Source: Christiangramia aestuarii
Lineage (GTDB): Bacteria > Bacteroidota > Bacteroidia > Flavobacteriales > Flavobacteriaceae
Assembly: GCF_009735585.1 (NCBI RefSeq)
Contig: NZ_VJVW01000002.1
Coordinates: 372,001-436,000, forward strand
DNA length: 64,000 bases
Direction of reading: 5' to 3'
Shown here: positions 26,752 to 36,164 of the stretch, piece by piece
How the letters are laid out: each line of letters begins with the position of its first letter
How positions within the stretch are numbered: the stretch's first letter is position 1
The notes under the pieces: generated by a model
What the model was told of the DNA's origin: nothing
What the model saw: only the letters and a program-made list of their open reading frames with translations
Databases searched by the model: none
Made by a program: the position numbers and the translations under genes

Positions 26752-27483
26752 CTATTGAGACTGATTGCTAAGATCTTCGTTCAATTTATACACATAAGCC
26801 CAGGAATCATCTAAAGCCTCCCTGAACTTATCCCTCATTTCGGTCATTTTTGCCTTGCCGTGCTTTTGCTCATAGACATCCCATGGACCATCCCATTCGG
26901 CGTCCAGACCGGCAAAATTCTGATAGGGCAGGCTCACCATATAATCGGGATCCTCCTGCCCACCCCCGGCAAAATCATACCAGTAGCCCAAAGGTTCTCC
27001 CTTGGCCTCTCTGTAAGTGGAGGAGACCTCGCGTATCACCTCGTTAAAAACAGAGGAATTGTTAGTCCTAAAAAAGGTAACCCACACGACCTTATTCCCG
27101 GAGGTAGGATTTTTGCTGAATTCTGGCATGGTTGAAGCAATACTGCGCGTCATGCTTTCTACATAGGGAAATACATCCTGCCTGAAGACAGATGCACAGG
27201 CTTCATCGGCAGCCTCGGGACCTTCGTCCATTTCAGCCCACTTATCTGTAAAATAAGTGACAGCAACCGTACCCGAAGGGCCCTGTACCCGGTTCCATAC
27301 GTTCCAGACATCACTGCCATTATTCTCGAGGTAGCAATCTTTCCATTTCTTCATTCCTTCATTGAATTTTTCGCCCTGGTTCATTTTGATTTTCAGTTCG
27401 AACATGTGCAAGAGCCTGCTTTCCTGATCCTGTGATATTCCCATGATAGGGATAAGCAGGAATAAAATGATCAATTTTCTCAT
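26752..27483 (-). CDS. Secreted hypothetical protein, possibly NIPSNAP/dimeric alpha-beta barrel type
   Basis: A 243-residue protein with a signal peptide (MRKLIILFLLIPIMGISQ, cut near residue 18). The mature part seems to hold two similar halves, each starting with a beta strand then a helix-rich part (LLHMFELKIKMNQGEKFNEGMKKW, and VVWVTFFRTNNSSVFNEVIREV), as in tandem ferredoxin-like or NIPSNAP-like folds. It is rich in W, E and D. No lipobox is present, so it should be periplasmic or outer-membrane associated. A terminator follows, so it is monocistronic. The function is unknown; the small secreted protein at 36165 has a similar style. Confidence 0.7.
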   Translation of the reverse strand: MRKLIILFLLIPIMGISQDQESRLLHMFELKIKMNQGEKFNEGMKKWKDCYLENNGSDVWNVWNRVQGPSGTVAVTYFTDKWAEMDEGPEAADEACASVFRQDVFPYVESMTRSIASTMPEFSKNPTSGNKVVWVTFFRTNNSSVFNEVIREVSSTYREAKGEPLGYWYDFAGGGQEDPDYMVSLPYQNFAGLDAEWDGPWDVYEQKHGKAKMTEMRDKFREALDDSWAYVYKLNEDLSNQSQ

Positions 27484-27618
27484 AATTAATAGAATTTAGT
27501 TGTTCCTACGTAATTTACTGAATTACAATAAAATACGTGTATTAAAAATAAAAAAAGCTATTAATTGTTTATAACCTGTCCCGGGATTAGACCAAAAGCC
27601 GTAAACTTAAGTTGGATG

Positions 27619-28959
27619 CTACTTTGCTATGGATCCTTCGGCAATAACCGGTGCTTCCCCTAGCCTTTTCCTGAATGCATGCTTTTTCTTATAGCTCAAA
27701 TTCCGCCAGACCCATTCCAGCGGACCAAAATAGAAATACCTGAGCCAGATAGGGCTTAAGATCAACTGGAAGACCCAGATCCCAAAGACCACGTATAAGA
27801 GCTCATATCTTTGGAGTTTTCCGAAGAGTCCCAGACCTACTCCCGTAAAAATGAACATACAGATCACCGAATGCATTACATAATTGGTAAGTGCCATTTT
27901 ACCAACTGCCGCCAGGGAATTTTGCAACCAGTTTAGAATGGGCATTTTACAAAAGATCATGATTAGGCTTACATGGCCCATAGCCACGAAAACACGCCCC
28001 AGTTCATAGGTAATACCCGCCCTGGAATAGGCAAGAAAAGAGAAGTTATCTGCCATAATGATCCTTAACTCATAATAATTCACCCCCAGGCCTATGGCGT
28101 AACAAATGATGCCTATCAAACCGTAGAATTTATAGCTTCTCCGGGCACTTAACAGGTTCCATTTAAAAAGAGCGATTCCCAGCAACATCATGCTCAGGAT
28201 ATCCCATACGTCGTAACGATAGAACCAGAGAGTATCGGTTTCCATATTTTCTGGGGCAAGAAAGGAAACTACGCTAAAGTAATCCTTGCGCATGTTCCGC
28301 GTGGTATTTGCAACGGTTTCGGCAGAACGTTCTTTTTCGATCTCCTGCCAGCGGGCCGTGGCTGCCTCCATTTCGGTACTTAATTCCCTGCCCGAGCTTT
28401 TATATTCCTGCGCCAGCTGGACATTCTGCAGCATTTTTTCATCATTTCGGTATTCAAAATAATTCCAGGCCGTACCTATTCCAAACAGTAATATAGCCGA
28501 TAGCAATAGCGTTCGGGCTTTTAAGTTCCGGAAAGAAAATACCAGGAACCCCATCAGGGCATAATCATACAGTATCTCCCCGGTCCATAAAAGCAGATAT
28601 CCATGAATGAGACCAAAAACCAGCAACCACAGTAAACGCCTGAAATAGATATTGGCCGCCTGTATGCCCGCACCTTTCTGTTCCAGCCGGCTAAGCAGGA
28701 TATACATTCCCACACCAAAAAGAAGTGAGAACAATGCCCGCATGGTACCCTCGAAGAACATAGTAGTCCCAATCCAGGTATAAAGGTTCAATCCGGAAGC
28801 ACCGCCGGAAACCGTAGGATTGGCATAGGCGCCGGCAAGACCGAAGCCATTAATGTTCATAAGCAGGATCCCGCAGAGAACGATTCCCCGCATGATATCG
28901 AGGGAATGTATACGTTGAGATGCTTTGATGGGGGTCAATGAGGTTGGATTGATCTGCAT
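27619..28959 (-). CDS. DUF418 family membrane protein
   Basis: A 446-residue polytopic inner-membrane protein. The N-terminus RIHSLDIMRGIVLCGILLMNINGF is the characteristic start of the YeiB/DUF418 family, which is related to membrane acyltransferases. About ten hydrophobic helices follow, and the C-terminal half has the DUF418 features (LTNYVMHSVICMFIF, then PIWLRYFYFGPLEWVWR). A soluble stretch with a long acidic/basic helix (about 180-225) interrupts the helices. The substrate is unknown. The neighbour at 29161 is another acyltransferase-like membrane protein in the same orientation with 200 bp between them. Confidence 0.88.
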   Translation of the reverse strand: MQINPTSLTPIKASQRIHSLDIMRGIVLCGILLMNINGFGLAGAYANPTVSGGASGLNLYTWIGTTMFFEGTMRALFSLLFGVGMYILLSRLEQKGAGIQAANIYFRRLLWLLVFGLIHGYLLLWTGEILYDYALMGFLVFSFRNLKARTLLLSAILLFGIGTAWNYFEYRNDEKMLQNVQLAQEYKSSGRELSTEMEAATARWQEIEKERSAETVANTTRNMRKDYFSVVSFLAPENMETDTLWFYRYDVWDILSMMLLGIALFKWNLLSARRSYKFYGLIGIICYAIGLGVNYYELRIIMADNFSFLAYSRAGITYELGRVFVAMGHVSLIMIFCKMPILNWLQNSLAAVGKMALTNYVMHSVICMFIFTGVGLGLFGKLQRYELLYVVFGIWVFQLILSPIWLRYFYFGPLEWVWRNLSYKKKHAFRKRLGEAPVIAEGSIAK

Positions 28960-29160
28960 TTTTTAAATGATTTTGGTGAAAAAGAATAGCTCTTAAAGGG
29001 TAATTGCAGCAGGACCCTAAAGGCCATTAACTACATACCGACTTTGAAGATCACCAAAAGCAGATGACTCCATAAGGGAGGGTGAAATAAAGCGGCTAAT
29101 TTACTTATAATTAACCACTTACAGAAACAAAAACTAATCAAAGCCAGAACAACCCCTTAT

Positions 29161-30345
29161 CTACAAGTAACTTAGCCACCATTTATGCCGGTTTCGCATC
29201 TTGTATTCCATGTATCTTTTTGATGGAAAGTAAAGGAAGGCGACGACCAGGATCCAGATGAGATATACCACAAAAAGTGAGTATCCATAATCCTGCGCAT
29301 CCTTGCCAGGGGAAAAAGGGTTCAATGGCAGCATGATCTTATAGTTGCCTCCACTTATCAAAAGTCCCAGGATGGCCGCGAGGTGGATCACGAATACATG
29401 CAGCACATAATAGAAAAAAGGCACCCGGCCAAAAACGAGGAAGAATTTCGTGATGCTGTTACTTATATTTTCAGTGAGGTAAAGGAACAGGAATGCGGGT
29501 CCAAGAGTGATCAATAAATATGATAAGGATGGCGGATACTTGGTAAGGTTTAGCACAGATAATAACGTAAAAACCCCATTATCCTGTTCTATCCACGGCA
29601 CGGGGTCGCCATATAAATTTGGTATCCTTATAATCAGAAAAAGCAGGATGCTGCTGATGCAGAGCCATAGGAGCATCCTGGTACGCTTCTCAACCGGATA
29701 TCCGGTCTTATACAAGCAGCCAAAAACATAGCCCAGGATTATCACTCCAATCCAGGGCAAAATAGGATACATGATAAGGATAAAGTGATCCTGAGTTTGC
29801 ACAAATCCGCCCTGGTGCAGGACATACCACAAAATGGCTTTGAGATCTTGTCCCTGGTATGTTATTACATCAAGTAAATTATGACCTAAGACCAGCAACA
29901 GCCCTATGGCCAGCAGTGCCCGCAACGGCAAGAAAACCAGGGAAGACAATGAGACCATACACAATCCTATGGCCCAGATCACCTGCAGGTTGATAAACGC
30001 ATAATTAGGGTCGAACCACCAGACGAAGTTCATGATCACGATCTCTACAAAGATAAGCCAGAGCCCGCGGGTGCTCAGGAATTTGAAAAGATCTTTTTTG
30101 GTTCTTTTAGATCCGTATAGAAAAGCAGAGCTTCCAGCCAGGAATACGAACACGGGTGCACAATAGTGAGTGATAAAACGGGTGAAAAAAAGTTCGGGTG
30201 TGGTAGTATCAAGATTAGTAGGATCATTGCCCGTGAGCGCGTTGATATGGAAATAATCCCGAACATGGTCCAGGGCCATGATCACCATGACCACCCCCCG
30301 AAGCAGGTCTATGGATTCAATTCGTTTAGCAGGGAGTTTTTCCAT
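29161..30345 (-). CDS. DUF1624 / heparan-alpha-glucosaminide N-acetyltransferase-like membrane protein
   Basis: A 394-residue protein with about ten transmembrane helices. The N-terminal segment RIESIDLLRGVVMVIMALDHVRDYF, with the LRGxxMxxMxxDHxRD pattern, and the following FFTRFITHYCAPVFVFLAG are typical of DUF1624 and HGSNAT-like proteins, which move acetyl groups across the membrane onto sugars. The His in ALDHVRDY corresponds to the proposed catalytic region. In Bacteroidota these genes often take part in cell-surface glycan modification. The gene reads in the same direction as the DUF418 gene. The substrate is unknown. Confidence 0.87.
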   Translation of the reverse strand: MEKLPAKRIESIDLLRGVVMVIMALDHVRDYFHINALTGNDPTNLDTTTPELFFTRFITHYCAPVFVFLAGSSAFLYGSKRTKKDLFKFLSTRGLWLIFVEIVIMNFVWWFDPNYAFINLQVIWAIGLCMVSLSSLVFLPLRALLAIGLLLVLGHNLLDVITYQGQDLKAILWYVLHQGGFVQTQDHFILIMYPILPWIGVIILGYVFGCLYKTGYPVEKRTRMLLWLCISSILLFLIIRIPNLYGDPVPWIEQDNGVFTLLSVLNLTKYPPSLSYLLITLGPAFLFLYLTENISNSITKFFLVFGRVPFFYYVLHVFVIHLAAILGLLISGGNYKIMLPLNPFSPGKDAQDYGYSLFVVYLIWILVVAFLYFPSKRYMEYKMRNRHKWWLSYL

Positions 30346-30444
30346 AAGATCGCAGGTTACTATACAACAGTTGATTTAATTGATTTCAGTTTAGTTTTAA
30401 AATTATCTTGAGTGAAAGCCACCAGAATTTTTAAATGAATGGTT

Positions 30445-31194
30445 TTACACATCTGGTCGATTATTGAGGTAATCCTGAAATTTTTCAAAAAGCTCGATGA
30501 CTTTCATGATTAACTCTTTTTGTATAGAAACTGTCTCAAGTTTAAAGGTTAGTAAATTCCAAAGGTAGAGGTCATCGTTTAAGACCGAATAATTAGTTTC
30601 AGGACCGCCAGAAACCAAGAAACCTCTATGTTCCGGTAAGGCAACATCTGCGTAATTAATATGTTGGTGAAAATAGGGTTCTATTGAATTTGCATATTGA
30701 TCATGGGTATATTTGTTCGATTCTTCGATAGCATTTAAAAAATACCTGGTTCCTATAAGATAAAAAGCCAGGGTATCATGACTTTTATTAATCAACTCTC
30801 CCCTTTCTAGAAGCCTTATAGTATTTGGTAATTGCACCTGGATATTGTAATCTGTTCCCAAAGCCCCGATCGTTGATTCCAATTTAACCAGGCTATCTTT
30901 TTCATTATTATTTAATATATACAGGCTTTCTTTTAACTGCCTAATTAGTGAATCGGTCATTTTGGCCTGGAAATCAAGTGAACTTATATTCATCTTCAGC
31001 TCCTTCTGAACTTTCAATAGATAGGTATTTAACTGATCTTCTATCTTTCTTTCCTCATTCCAATTGTTGATGCGCAGGGCAATTAAAATACCTATTACTA
31101 CCAGGAAAATTTCCCCGATGGCATAAAGTAAATACCTGGTAAATCGACTTTCTCTAATTAAGCGCCGACGAAAACTTCTAAAAACTTTAATCAT
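30445..31194 (-). CDS. DUF6090 family membrane-anchored protein (copy 1)
   Basis: A 249-residue protein with the DUF6090 hallmark at residues 15-50: basic RRRLIRESRFTRYLLYAIGE, then a single membrane helix EIFLVVIGILIALRI, then NNWNEERK. The remainder is a mostly helical, probably periplasmic domain. The function is unknown; copies are numerous in Flavobacteriia genomes. A second copy lies at 33076-33864. The gene is divergent from the TPR lipoprotein gene at 31343. Confidence 0.88.
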   Translation of the reverse strand: MIKVFRSFRRRLIRESRFTRYLLYAIGEIFLVVIGILIALRINNWNEERKIEDQLNTYLLKVQKELKMNISSLDFQAKMTDSLIRQLKESLYILNNNEKDSLVKLESTIGALGTDYNIQVQLPNTIRLLERGELINKSHDTLAFYLIGTRYFLNAIEESNKYTHDQYANSIEPYFHQHINYADVALPEHRGFLVSGGPETNYSVLNDDLYLWNLLTFKLETVSIQKELIMKVIELFEKFQDYLNNRPDV

Positions 31195-31342
31195 ACGGTT
31201 GGTTAGATCAAATATTTACTTCTATAAAAATGCAAATTCAAATCTTACTCAGATAACCATAGCTCACAAAAACTATACGTTATAACCTGAAAATCACTAA
31301 TTTAGCATTATTAACTATTATACCAACCAAATATTTATAATT

Positions 31343-32866
31343 ATGTTATACATCAAGAAACTACCTGTTTTCGTCTTAATGTTCGCAATGTTATTTGCGA
31401 CCTCCTGCAAGGATGCGGAAAAGAAGAACGAAGAAGTAGAAACTAAGACCGATTATTCGGCAAACGAATTACCTGTAAATACAGATTCTGAAGAAGCCAT
31501 GGAGGCTTTTAACGAAGGAATGGAGTATTTCGACAACGGAAACAATAGGAAGGCCCGTGCCAAATTTGACGAGGCCCTGCAGCACGATCCAGATTTCGTA
31601 TCGGCCCAGATGTACAGGACCTATACCGCGAACTCTGCTAAAGACTGGTCTACCAATCGCGAAAAGTTCATGGCCATGCGTGACAAGGCCAATGAAAGCG
31701 AAAAAATGATGATGGATATTACCGAAGCCGGGGTAAAGAGCGATGTAGACAGGGAGCTGGAAGTAAGCAAAAAAATGGTCGAAAAATATCCAAAATCGGC
31801 TCGGGCGATGGATAACCTGGCCATTTTTTACGATAATAACGACCAGGAAGAAAAGGCTCGTGAACACTGGAAAAAAGCCCTGGAATTGAACCCTGAGTTC
31901 GTTCCAGCCATGGCCAGCCTTGGTTCCTCTTACCTTTTCGATTCTCCCAGGGATAAACAACAGGCTAAGAAATATTTTGATATGCTGGTTAAAACCGCTC
32001 CTAACAGCCCGCGATCACATATTTTAATGGGAGACTATCACCGCGATCAGGACCAGTTGGACCAGGCTCTTGCGAGCTACGAAAAAGCCGCTTCGCTTGA
32101 CCCTGAAGATGAGATAGCCCTAGCAAAATCTGGTCATGCCAACTCTATTCTAGGAAATTATCAGGAGGCGCGGAAAAATTTCAAGGATGCCCGGGAAGTA
32201 AGTGAGTTTGGCACCAATCTTTCTGCTGAAGCAAATACTTTTGTATACGAAGGCAATTCCAAGCAAGCGCTGAAATTCCTGGAAGAAGGAGCAAATTCTC
32301 TCGACAGTCTGGATATCCCTGAAAGTAACCGCAACATTGGTAAATATCAGGCCGCATATACTGCGGCGCATATCGCCATGCATGATGGCGATGCCAAACG
32401 CCTGGCGCAGATCGTGGAAAGGATGAAGCCTATTTCGCAGCAACTGGTGAGCGACGCGAACAGCCCTGCGGTTACCGCGAACCAAAAAGCGCTAATGAAT
32501 TACTGGGATACCATGGTTCTGGTAAGCAATAAAAAATACAAAGAAGCTATGGATAAGGCTGAGACGATAAAGCAGGCTGTAGATTCTATAAATAGCCCCG
32601 ATAAATTAGAACCTTATCACAGGGCCCTGGCGGTAATCAACTATCATATGGGGAATACAGATAAGGCACTGGAACACATCAAGCAAACCAACGAAGATTA
32701 TATCCACGATGAATACTGGATGGCCAAGATCTATGAAAAAGCAGGCGAAAAAGAGAAAGCCATGGAATTATACGAAGAGATCGCCGAAGAAAGATTTAAT
32801 TCCATAGAATTTGCCTTAATAAGGGATGAAGTGAATAAAAAAGTGAGTGAAAGCAGTCAAAGTTAA
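31343..32866 (+). CDS. TPR repeat lipoprotein
   Basis: A 507-residue lipoprotein. The signal sequence ends in the lipobox LFATSC, with the acylated Cys at residue 22, so it is anchored in the outer or inner membrane. At least seven tetratricopeptide repeats follow, for example AMEAFNEGMEYFDNGNNRKARAKFDEAL, and AREHWKKALELNPEFVPAMASLGSSY. TPRs act as protein-interaction scaffolds. The second half is more divergent but still helical. It stands alone, flanked by divergent and convergent DUF6090 genes, and ends in a strong terminator. Confidence 0.88.
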   Translation: MLYIKKLPVFVLMFAMLFATSCKDAEKKNEEVETKTDYSANELPVNTDSEEAMEAFNEGMEYFDNGNNRKARAKFDEALQHDPDFVSAQMYRTYTANSAKDWSTNREKFMAMRDKANESEKMMMDITEAGVKSDVDRELEVSKKMVEKYPKSARAMDNLAIFYDNNDQEEKAREHWKKALELNPEFVPAMASLGSSYLFDSPRDKQQAKKYFDMLVKTAPNSPRSHILMGDYHRDQDQLDQALASYEKAASLDPEDEIALAKSGHANSILGNYQEARKNFKDAREVSEFGTNLSAEANTFVYEGNSKQALKFLEEGANSLDSLDIPESNRNIGKYQAAYTAAHIAMHDGDAKRLAQIVERMKPISQQLVSDANSPAVTANQKALMNYWDTMVLVSNKKYKEAMDKAETIKQAVDSINSPDKLEPYHRALAVINYHMGNTDKALEHIKQTNEDYIHDEYWMAKIYEKAGEKEKAMELYEEIAEERFNSIEFALIRDEVNKKVSESSQS

Positions 32867-32895
32867 AAAATAAAATAAGCCTAATTTTGCTAATG

Positions 32896-32922
32896 AACCC
32901 TTCAACATCTGTTGGAGGGTTT
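32896..32922 (+). terminator. Rho-independent terminator after the TPR lipoprotein
   Basis: The stem aaccct-t-caac / gttg-g-agggtt with loop atct is followed by ttattattct. It begins 30 bp after the stop codon of the plus-strand lipoprotein gene. Confidence 0.8.
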
Positions 32923-33075
32923 ATTATTCTATAATGTTGAATAAAATTTCTGACCAGGGTAATCTTAGAAAATATAAATCAGTTGCATTAAGAATTGATA
33001 AGATCTCAGTGATTACAAGATCGATCTCGCCAATGTCGAAAAGCATGTATTTCGAAAAACTTTTTTCAGCAAAAT

Positions 33076-33864
33076 TTAATCATTGGCCAGTCTTTTCCTT
33101 TCGTTACTTAATTGAACAATAAGGTCATCTATTTGATCCCTTAAATCTTTATGAACCATCTCGTATCCAAAATCCCTGTTAATATGTATATCACTAATTA
33201 AACCTTCCAGTCCCTCAATTTTTTTCATCTTTTCCAGGTAGGGATCAATCGCGGGTAATTCAAGATTGTTATTACCAACAACAGTGTCTCCGGTATACTG
33301 CAGTACTTTTGTCCTCATTTCATGCTCCAATACTCCATTCACCTTTTTCCTGAACTGAAAATTGAAAGTACCCCACTCTTCTTCTAAATCTTCTCTATTC
33401 TTTAAATCGCTGTAAAAAGCCGCCAGATTCTGAACTATCGCCTTATTCGAAATTATCCCGATAGAACCTGTATTTTGTAGCTCATTCCAGGTATTTCTGC
33501 TATAATTTCTATGTGGCAGAAACCAGGTATGACTTAAGGCAAAATACCATTGCTTTTCTTCATTTTTAGTTAGAGGCACCTTGTATGCCTTTAAAAGAAG
33601 ACCTGTATTTTTCAGTTGTATACCATTATAAGCAATGTACCATTCTGCAATTGAATGGTTAAATTGGAAATCCCGTAATAACTGATCTATATAATAGGCT
33701 TCTCTAATTCTTGTTTTCCTATTCTCATTCCAGTTATTAATCTGCAAAGCAATAAGTATCCCAATAACCACGAGTATCACCTCTCCTACCGCATACAGAA
33801 GATAGCGGGTAAACCGATTCTCGGCAAGAAGCCGTTTCCTTATTTTCCTTAAAAAAGAGATCAT
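33076..33864 (-). CDS. DUF6090 family membrane-anchored protein (copy 2)
   Basis: A 262-residue paralogue of the protein at 30445. It has the same start (RKRLLAENRFTRYLLYAVGE, membrane helix VILVVIGILIALQI, NNWNENRK) followed by a different soluble domain. The shared part is the anchor region, and the soluble parts differ strongly. It begins directly at the end of the Pycsar-effector-like gene (stop at 33865, ATG at 33864), so the two are translated from one transcript and may act together in the membrane. The function is unknown. Confidence 0.88.
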   Translation of the reverse strand: MISFLRKIRKRLLAENRFTRYLLYAVGEVILVVIGILIALQINNWNENRKTRIREAYYIDQLLRDFQFNHSIAEWYIAYNGIQLKNTGLLLKAYKVPLTKNEEKQWYFALSHTWFLPHRNYSRNTWNELQNTGSIGIISNKAIVQNLAAFYSDLKNREDLEEEWGTFNFQFRKKVNGVLEHEMRTKVLQYTGDTVVGNNNLELPAIDPYLEKMKKIEGLEGLISDIHINRDFGYEMVHKDLRDQIDDLIVQLSNERKRLAND

Positions 33865-34425
33865 TTAGATAAAAGTTACCAGCACGTAATAAAGTACGAT
33901 CACCAATAGCAATACAAACTGAATGGCCAGGAACTTCAGGGCCTTCTGTACATTCCTGAATTTAAGGTCTGCAATCTTGGCATTGATGAATATTTGCTGA
34001 CCTAACTGGTCGAACAACTGGTCTTCGTCAATGCTAATGGAGAAGAATGTCCGCGAAAATTCCTTGATATCACCAAACTTGGTGATTACGTCCCCAAAAA
34101 AGAAAATATTGCGGTCATATTTAGACTCTATCCGGGGCATAAAACAACGAATACTGTAATAAATAGAAACCACGGCACAGGAAAACCAAATGGTAAGAAG
34201 AATATAAATGATGGTATTACTATCAAAATGATCGAGCACCAGGCCAATATTCTGGTAAACAAAATTCAAGAGGATCCCGTAAAACGAAAGTATTAAACCC
34301 GCCTTGATCTCTGATGCTTTTATAAGGCTGGAAACATAGCTTATACTCCCCCAGTAATGGTCAATAAGATCATCTGTATGCTTATTCTTTAAATGTGCTG
34401 AAGGTTTGGTATCAGTTTTTTCCAT
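33865..34425 (-). CDS. Pycsar effector-like membrane protein (PycTM/DUF5706)
   Basis: A 186-residue protein. After a charged N-terminus it has LIKASEIKAGLILSFYGILLNFVY (first helix, with the conserved KA), a second hydrophobic helix IIYILLTIWFSCAVVSIYY, and NIFFFGDV. It continues with DQLGQQIFINAKIADLKFRNVQKALKFL and a final membrane helix. This order matches the PycTM (DUF5706) domain, which in Pycsar systems opens or damages the membrane after binding cyclic CMP or UMP. No pyrimidine cyclase gene is next to it, and no HD or nucleotide-binding domain is fused. An effector role is therefore family-based inference only. It is co-transcribed with DUF6090. Confidence 0.72.
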   Translation of the reverse strand: MEKTDTKPSAHLKNKHTDDLIDHYWGSISYVSSLIKASEIKAGLILSFYGILLNFVYQNIGLVLDHFDSNTIIYILLTIWFSCAVVSIYYSIRCFMPRIESKYDRNIFFFGDVITKFGDIKEFSRTFFSISIDEDQLFDQLGQQIFINAKIADLKFRNVQKALKFLAIQFVLLLVIVLYYVLVTFI

Positions 34426-34503
34426 AATAAAACTTACGGGCTCCCGGCAGTTCTGGAAACTTTAGGCAGCCTTTTATTAGGTTAGTTAGAATTCTGGCCC
34501 AGA

Positions 34504-34839
34504 CTAGTAAAGAATATTGTCCAGGATCTTATCCAGGGTATTCTCCATCATGCTGAATTTCTTATCGGAGAAGAAGACCTCAAACATCTCGCGTCTAAGC
34601 TCTGCGATCTCTTTATGGGAATATTCGTGCATTACCAGATTATCCTGAATCTTTTCCAGGCTTTCCTCCTCGGTATCGCCAGAATACTCCTGGTACATTT
34701 TTTCAAAAGTTTCCTTGCTGGTCTTGGACTTTATCAGTGCGATCTCCTCTTCAGTCTCATTAGAATCTGCATTTGCACAAAGCAGTAGAATATATATCTG
34801 CAGTTCATCCTTGGTCCAGTGTTGCTGTTCGCTACTCAT
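34504..34839 (-). CDS. TerB-like protein (111 aa)
   Basis: A 111-residue acidic cytoplasmic helical protein starting with WTKDELQIYILLLCANADSNETEEEIALI. That opening resembles the TerB/tellurite-resistance-associated fold and its acidic metal-binding helix, as annotated in many Flavobacteriia. There are no membrane segments. It lies 78 bp upstream of the PycTM-like gene on the same strand and may be its co-expressed regulator. A direct role in tellurite resistance is unlikely, because no terC, terD or terZ genes are nearby. Confidence 0.6.
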   Translation of the reverse strand: MSSEQQHWTKDELQIYILLLCANADSNETEEEIALIKSKTSKETFEKMYQEYSGDTEEESLEKIQDNLVMHEYSHKEIAELRREMFEVFFSDKKFSMMENTLDKILDNILY

Positions 34840-35214
34840 AATTTCATTTTTTTGGTGGGTTCAGAATTTATTATAAGCTTCAAATCGGTTAATCTTTCCA
34901 GTTCAAAAAGGATTGGGGAACTTTTCACAGCATCATTCAAGATCACTTCTAATCTACTAAATAATTAGTAAACAAACACTTAACACTTATATCTATTTTT
35001 CTAAACACTGAATAATTTGAATTTAGGATCAGCCTAAAATTTTATTTCACCTCCTGGATTCGGCCGGTTTCCAAATAAGCAATGTGATCTAAAATAAGGC
35101 CTCTAAATTTTTTAGTTTCAACCGTTATTATTTTATATATTACTATACCCTTCACATCTAACGACTTACAATTTTACCGGCAAAAAATCAATTATTCATT
35201 TAATAAGTCACAGC
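34840..35214. other. Divergent intergenic region, no gene seen
   Basis: 375 bp between the divergent TerB-like gene and the lipoprotein at 35215. It is AT-rich apart from a short GC patch near 35055. It should hold both promoters, but I see no convincing TTTG/TAnnTTTG pair, RNA structure or frame. Confidence 0.5.
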
Positions 35215-36066
35215 ATGCGCAAATTTCTTCTACTCGTAGCCCTCCCTTTTATTTTTTCATGTTCCTCAGATAGTCCGGAGGTGCCGGATACGACATCTTC
35301 TGAAGGCAGTCTTATAAAATCTGAAAAGGAATATTTCTTTGGTGCACTTGAAAAGGAAACCACCTATTATTATAATCCGGATAATACCATCTCGAAAATC
35401 GAATTCAATTCTGTTCATGAAGGTGTTGGTAATTTTGAGTATTTCTATGATGAAAACGGTAGGATGGAATATTTCACCCTTTCACTGGTAGATCCATTTG
35501 GAGATGAAAGAGAAGAGGTTTCCACCCTTTTCTATGAAGGTGAAAGGATCGCCCGGGTGTGTACCGATATTTCTATGACTAGTCAAAATGACAGCTTTCC
35601 AGTTAAACCAATGGTAGATAAGACAGAATTTGAATATAACTCCCAGGGCCTGGTGACCAAGATCATCAGATATTCTTATGGCGATCAGGAAAGCAGCACC
35701 TGCGAAGAACTTCCTTATATTGATAGCACAGTAGACATGGAATTTGATACAAAAGGAAATTTATCGCGTATGGAAGATTCTGGCAATTTCTTTGGTTCTA
35801 ATTACCTTACATATACCCATGACGACACTTTTCATCCTTACCGTAATTTAAAACCCGTATACTACAGGAACATATATAATTACTCTTCAGAAAACAATGT
35901 GATTGCTGCTGAAGAATTCGATGCTGACACCAATGAGAAAATTGGATATGTGAAATACGAATATGAATTTAATGAGAATAATTACCCAATTAGACTGGAT
36001 AAAATATGGAGCACTTCAGATAATAGTATCTATCAGAGCTCAGCATTTGAATATACCTACTATTAA
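35215..36066 (+). CDS. Lipoprotein with YD-like repeats
   Basis: A 283-residue lipoprotein. The signal peptide ends FIFSCSSD, so the lipidated Cys is residue 16. The mature part consists of short beta segments with repeated Y, G and D positions, such as YYYNPDNTISKIEF, FYDENGRMEYF, EYNSQGLVTKII and TYTHDDTFHPYRN. This is like the YD/RHS-type repeats seen in Bacteroidota DUF4595-like lipoproteins. It is presumably on the cell surface or the inner leaflet of the outer membrane. Monocistronic, ending at a bidirectional terminator. The function is unknown. Confidence 0.75.
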   Translation: MRKFLLLVALPFIFSCSSDSPEVPDTTSSEGSLIKSEKEYFFGALEKETTYYYNPDNTISKIEFNSVHEGVGNFEYFYDENGRMEYFTLSLVDPFGDEREEVSTLFYEGERIARVCTDISMTSQNDSFPVKPMVDKTEFEYNSQGLVTKIIRYSYGDQESSTCEELPYIDSTVDMEFDTKGNLSRMEDSGNFFGSNYLTYTHDDTFHPYRNLKPVYYRNIYNYSSENNVIAAEEFDADTNEKIGYVKYEYEFNENNYPIRLDKIWSTSDNSIYQSSAFEYTYY

Positions 36067-36105
36067 TCGGTTAATTAATATTAAAGCCGAATAGAATAAA
36101 ACTTC

Positions 36106-36146
36106 AAAGCAAAAAAGATAGGATGTGCTCCCATCTTTTTTGCTTT
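36106..36146. terminator. Bidirectional terminator
   Basis: A long near-perfect inverted repeat, aaagcaaaaaagat at 36106-36119 with atcttttttgcttt at 36133-36146, placed between the convergent genes at 35215 and 36165. It has T runs on both strands, so it serves both. Confidence 0.85.
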
Positions 36147-36164
36147 AAACCAGTCTTTAGGATA

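Noticed and set aside
34504-34839. Tellurite resistance operon
   Set aside because: Only a short TerB-like protein is present, with no terC, terD, terE or terZ.
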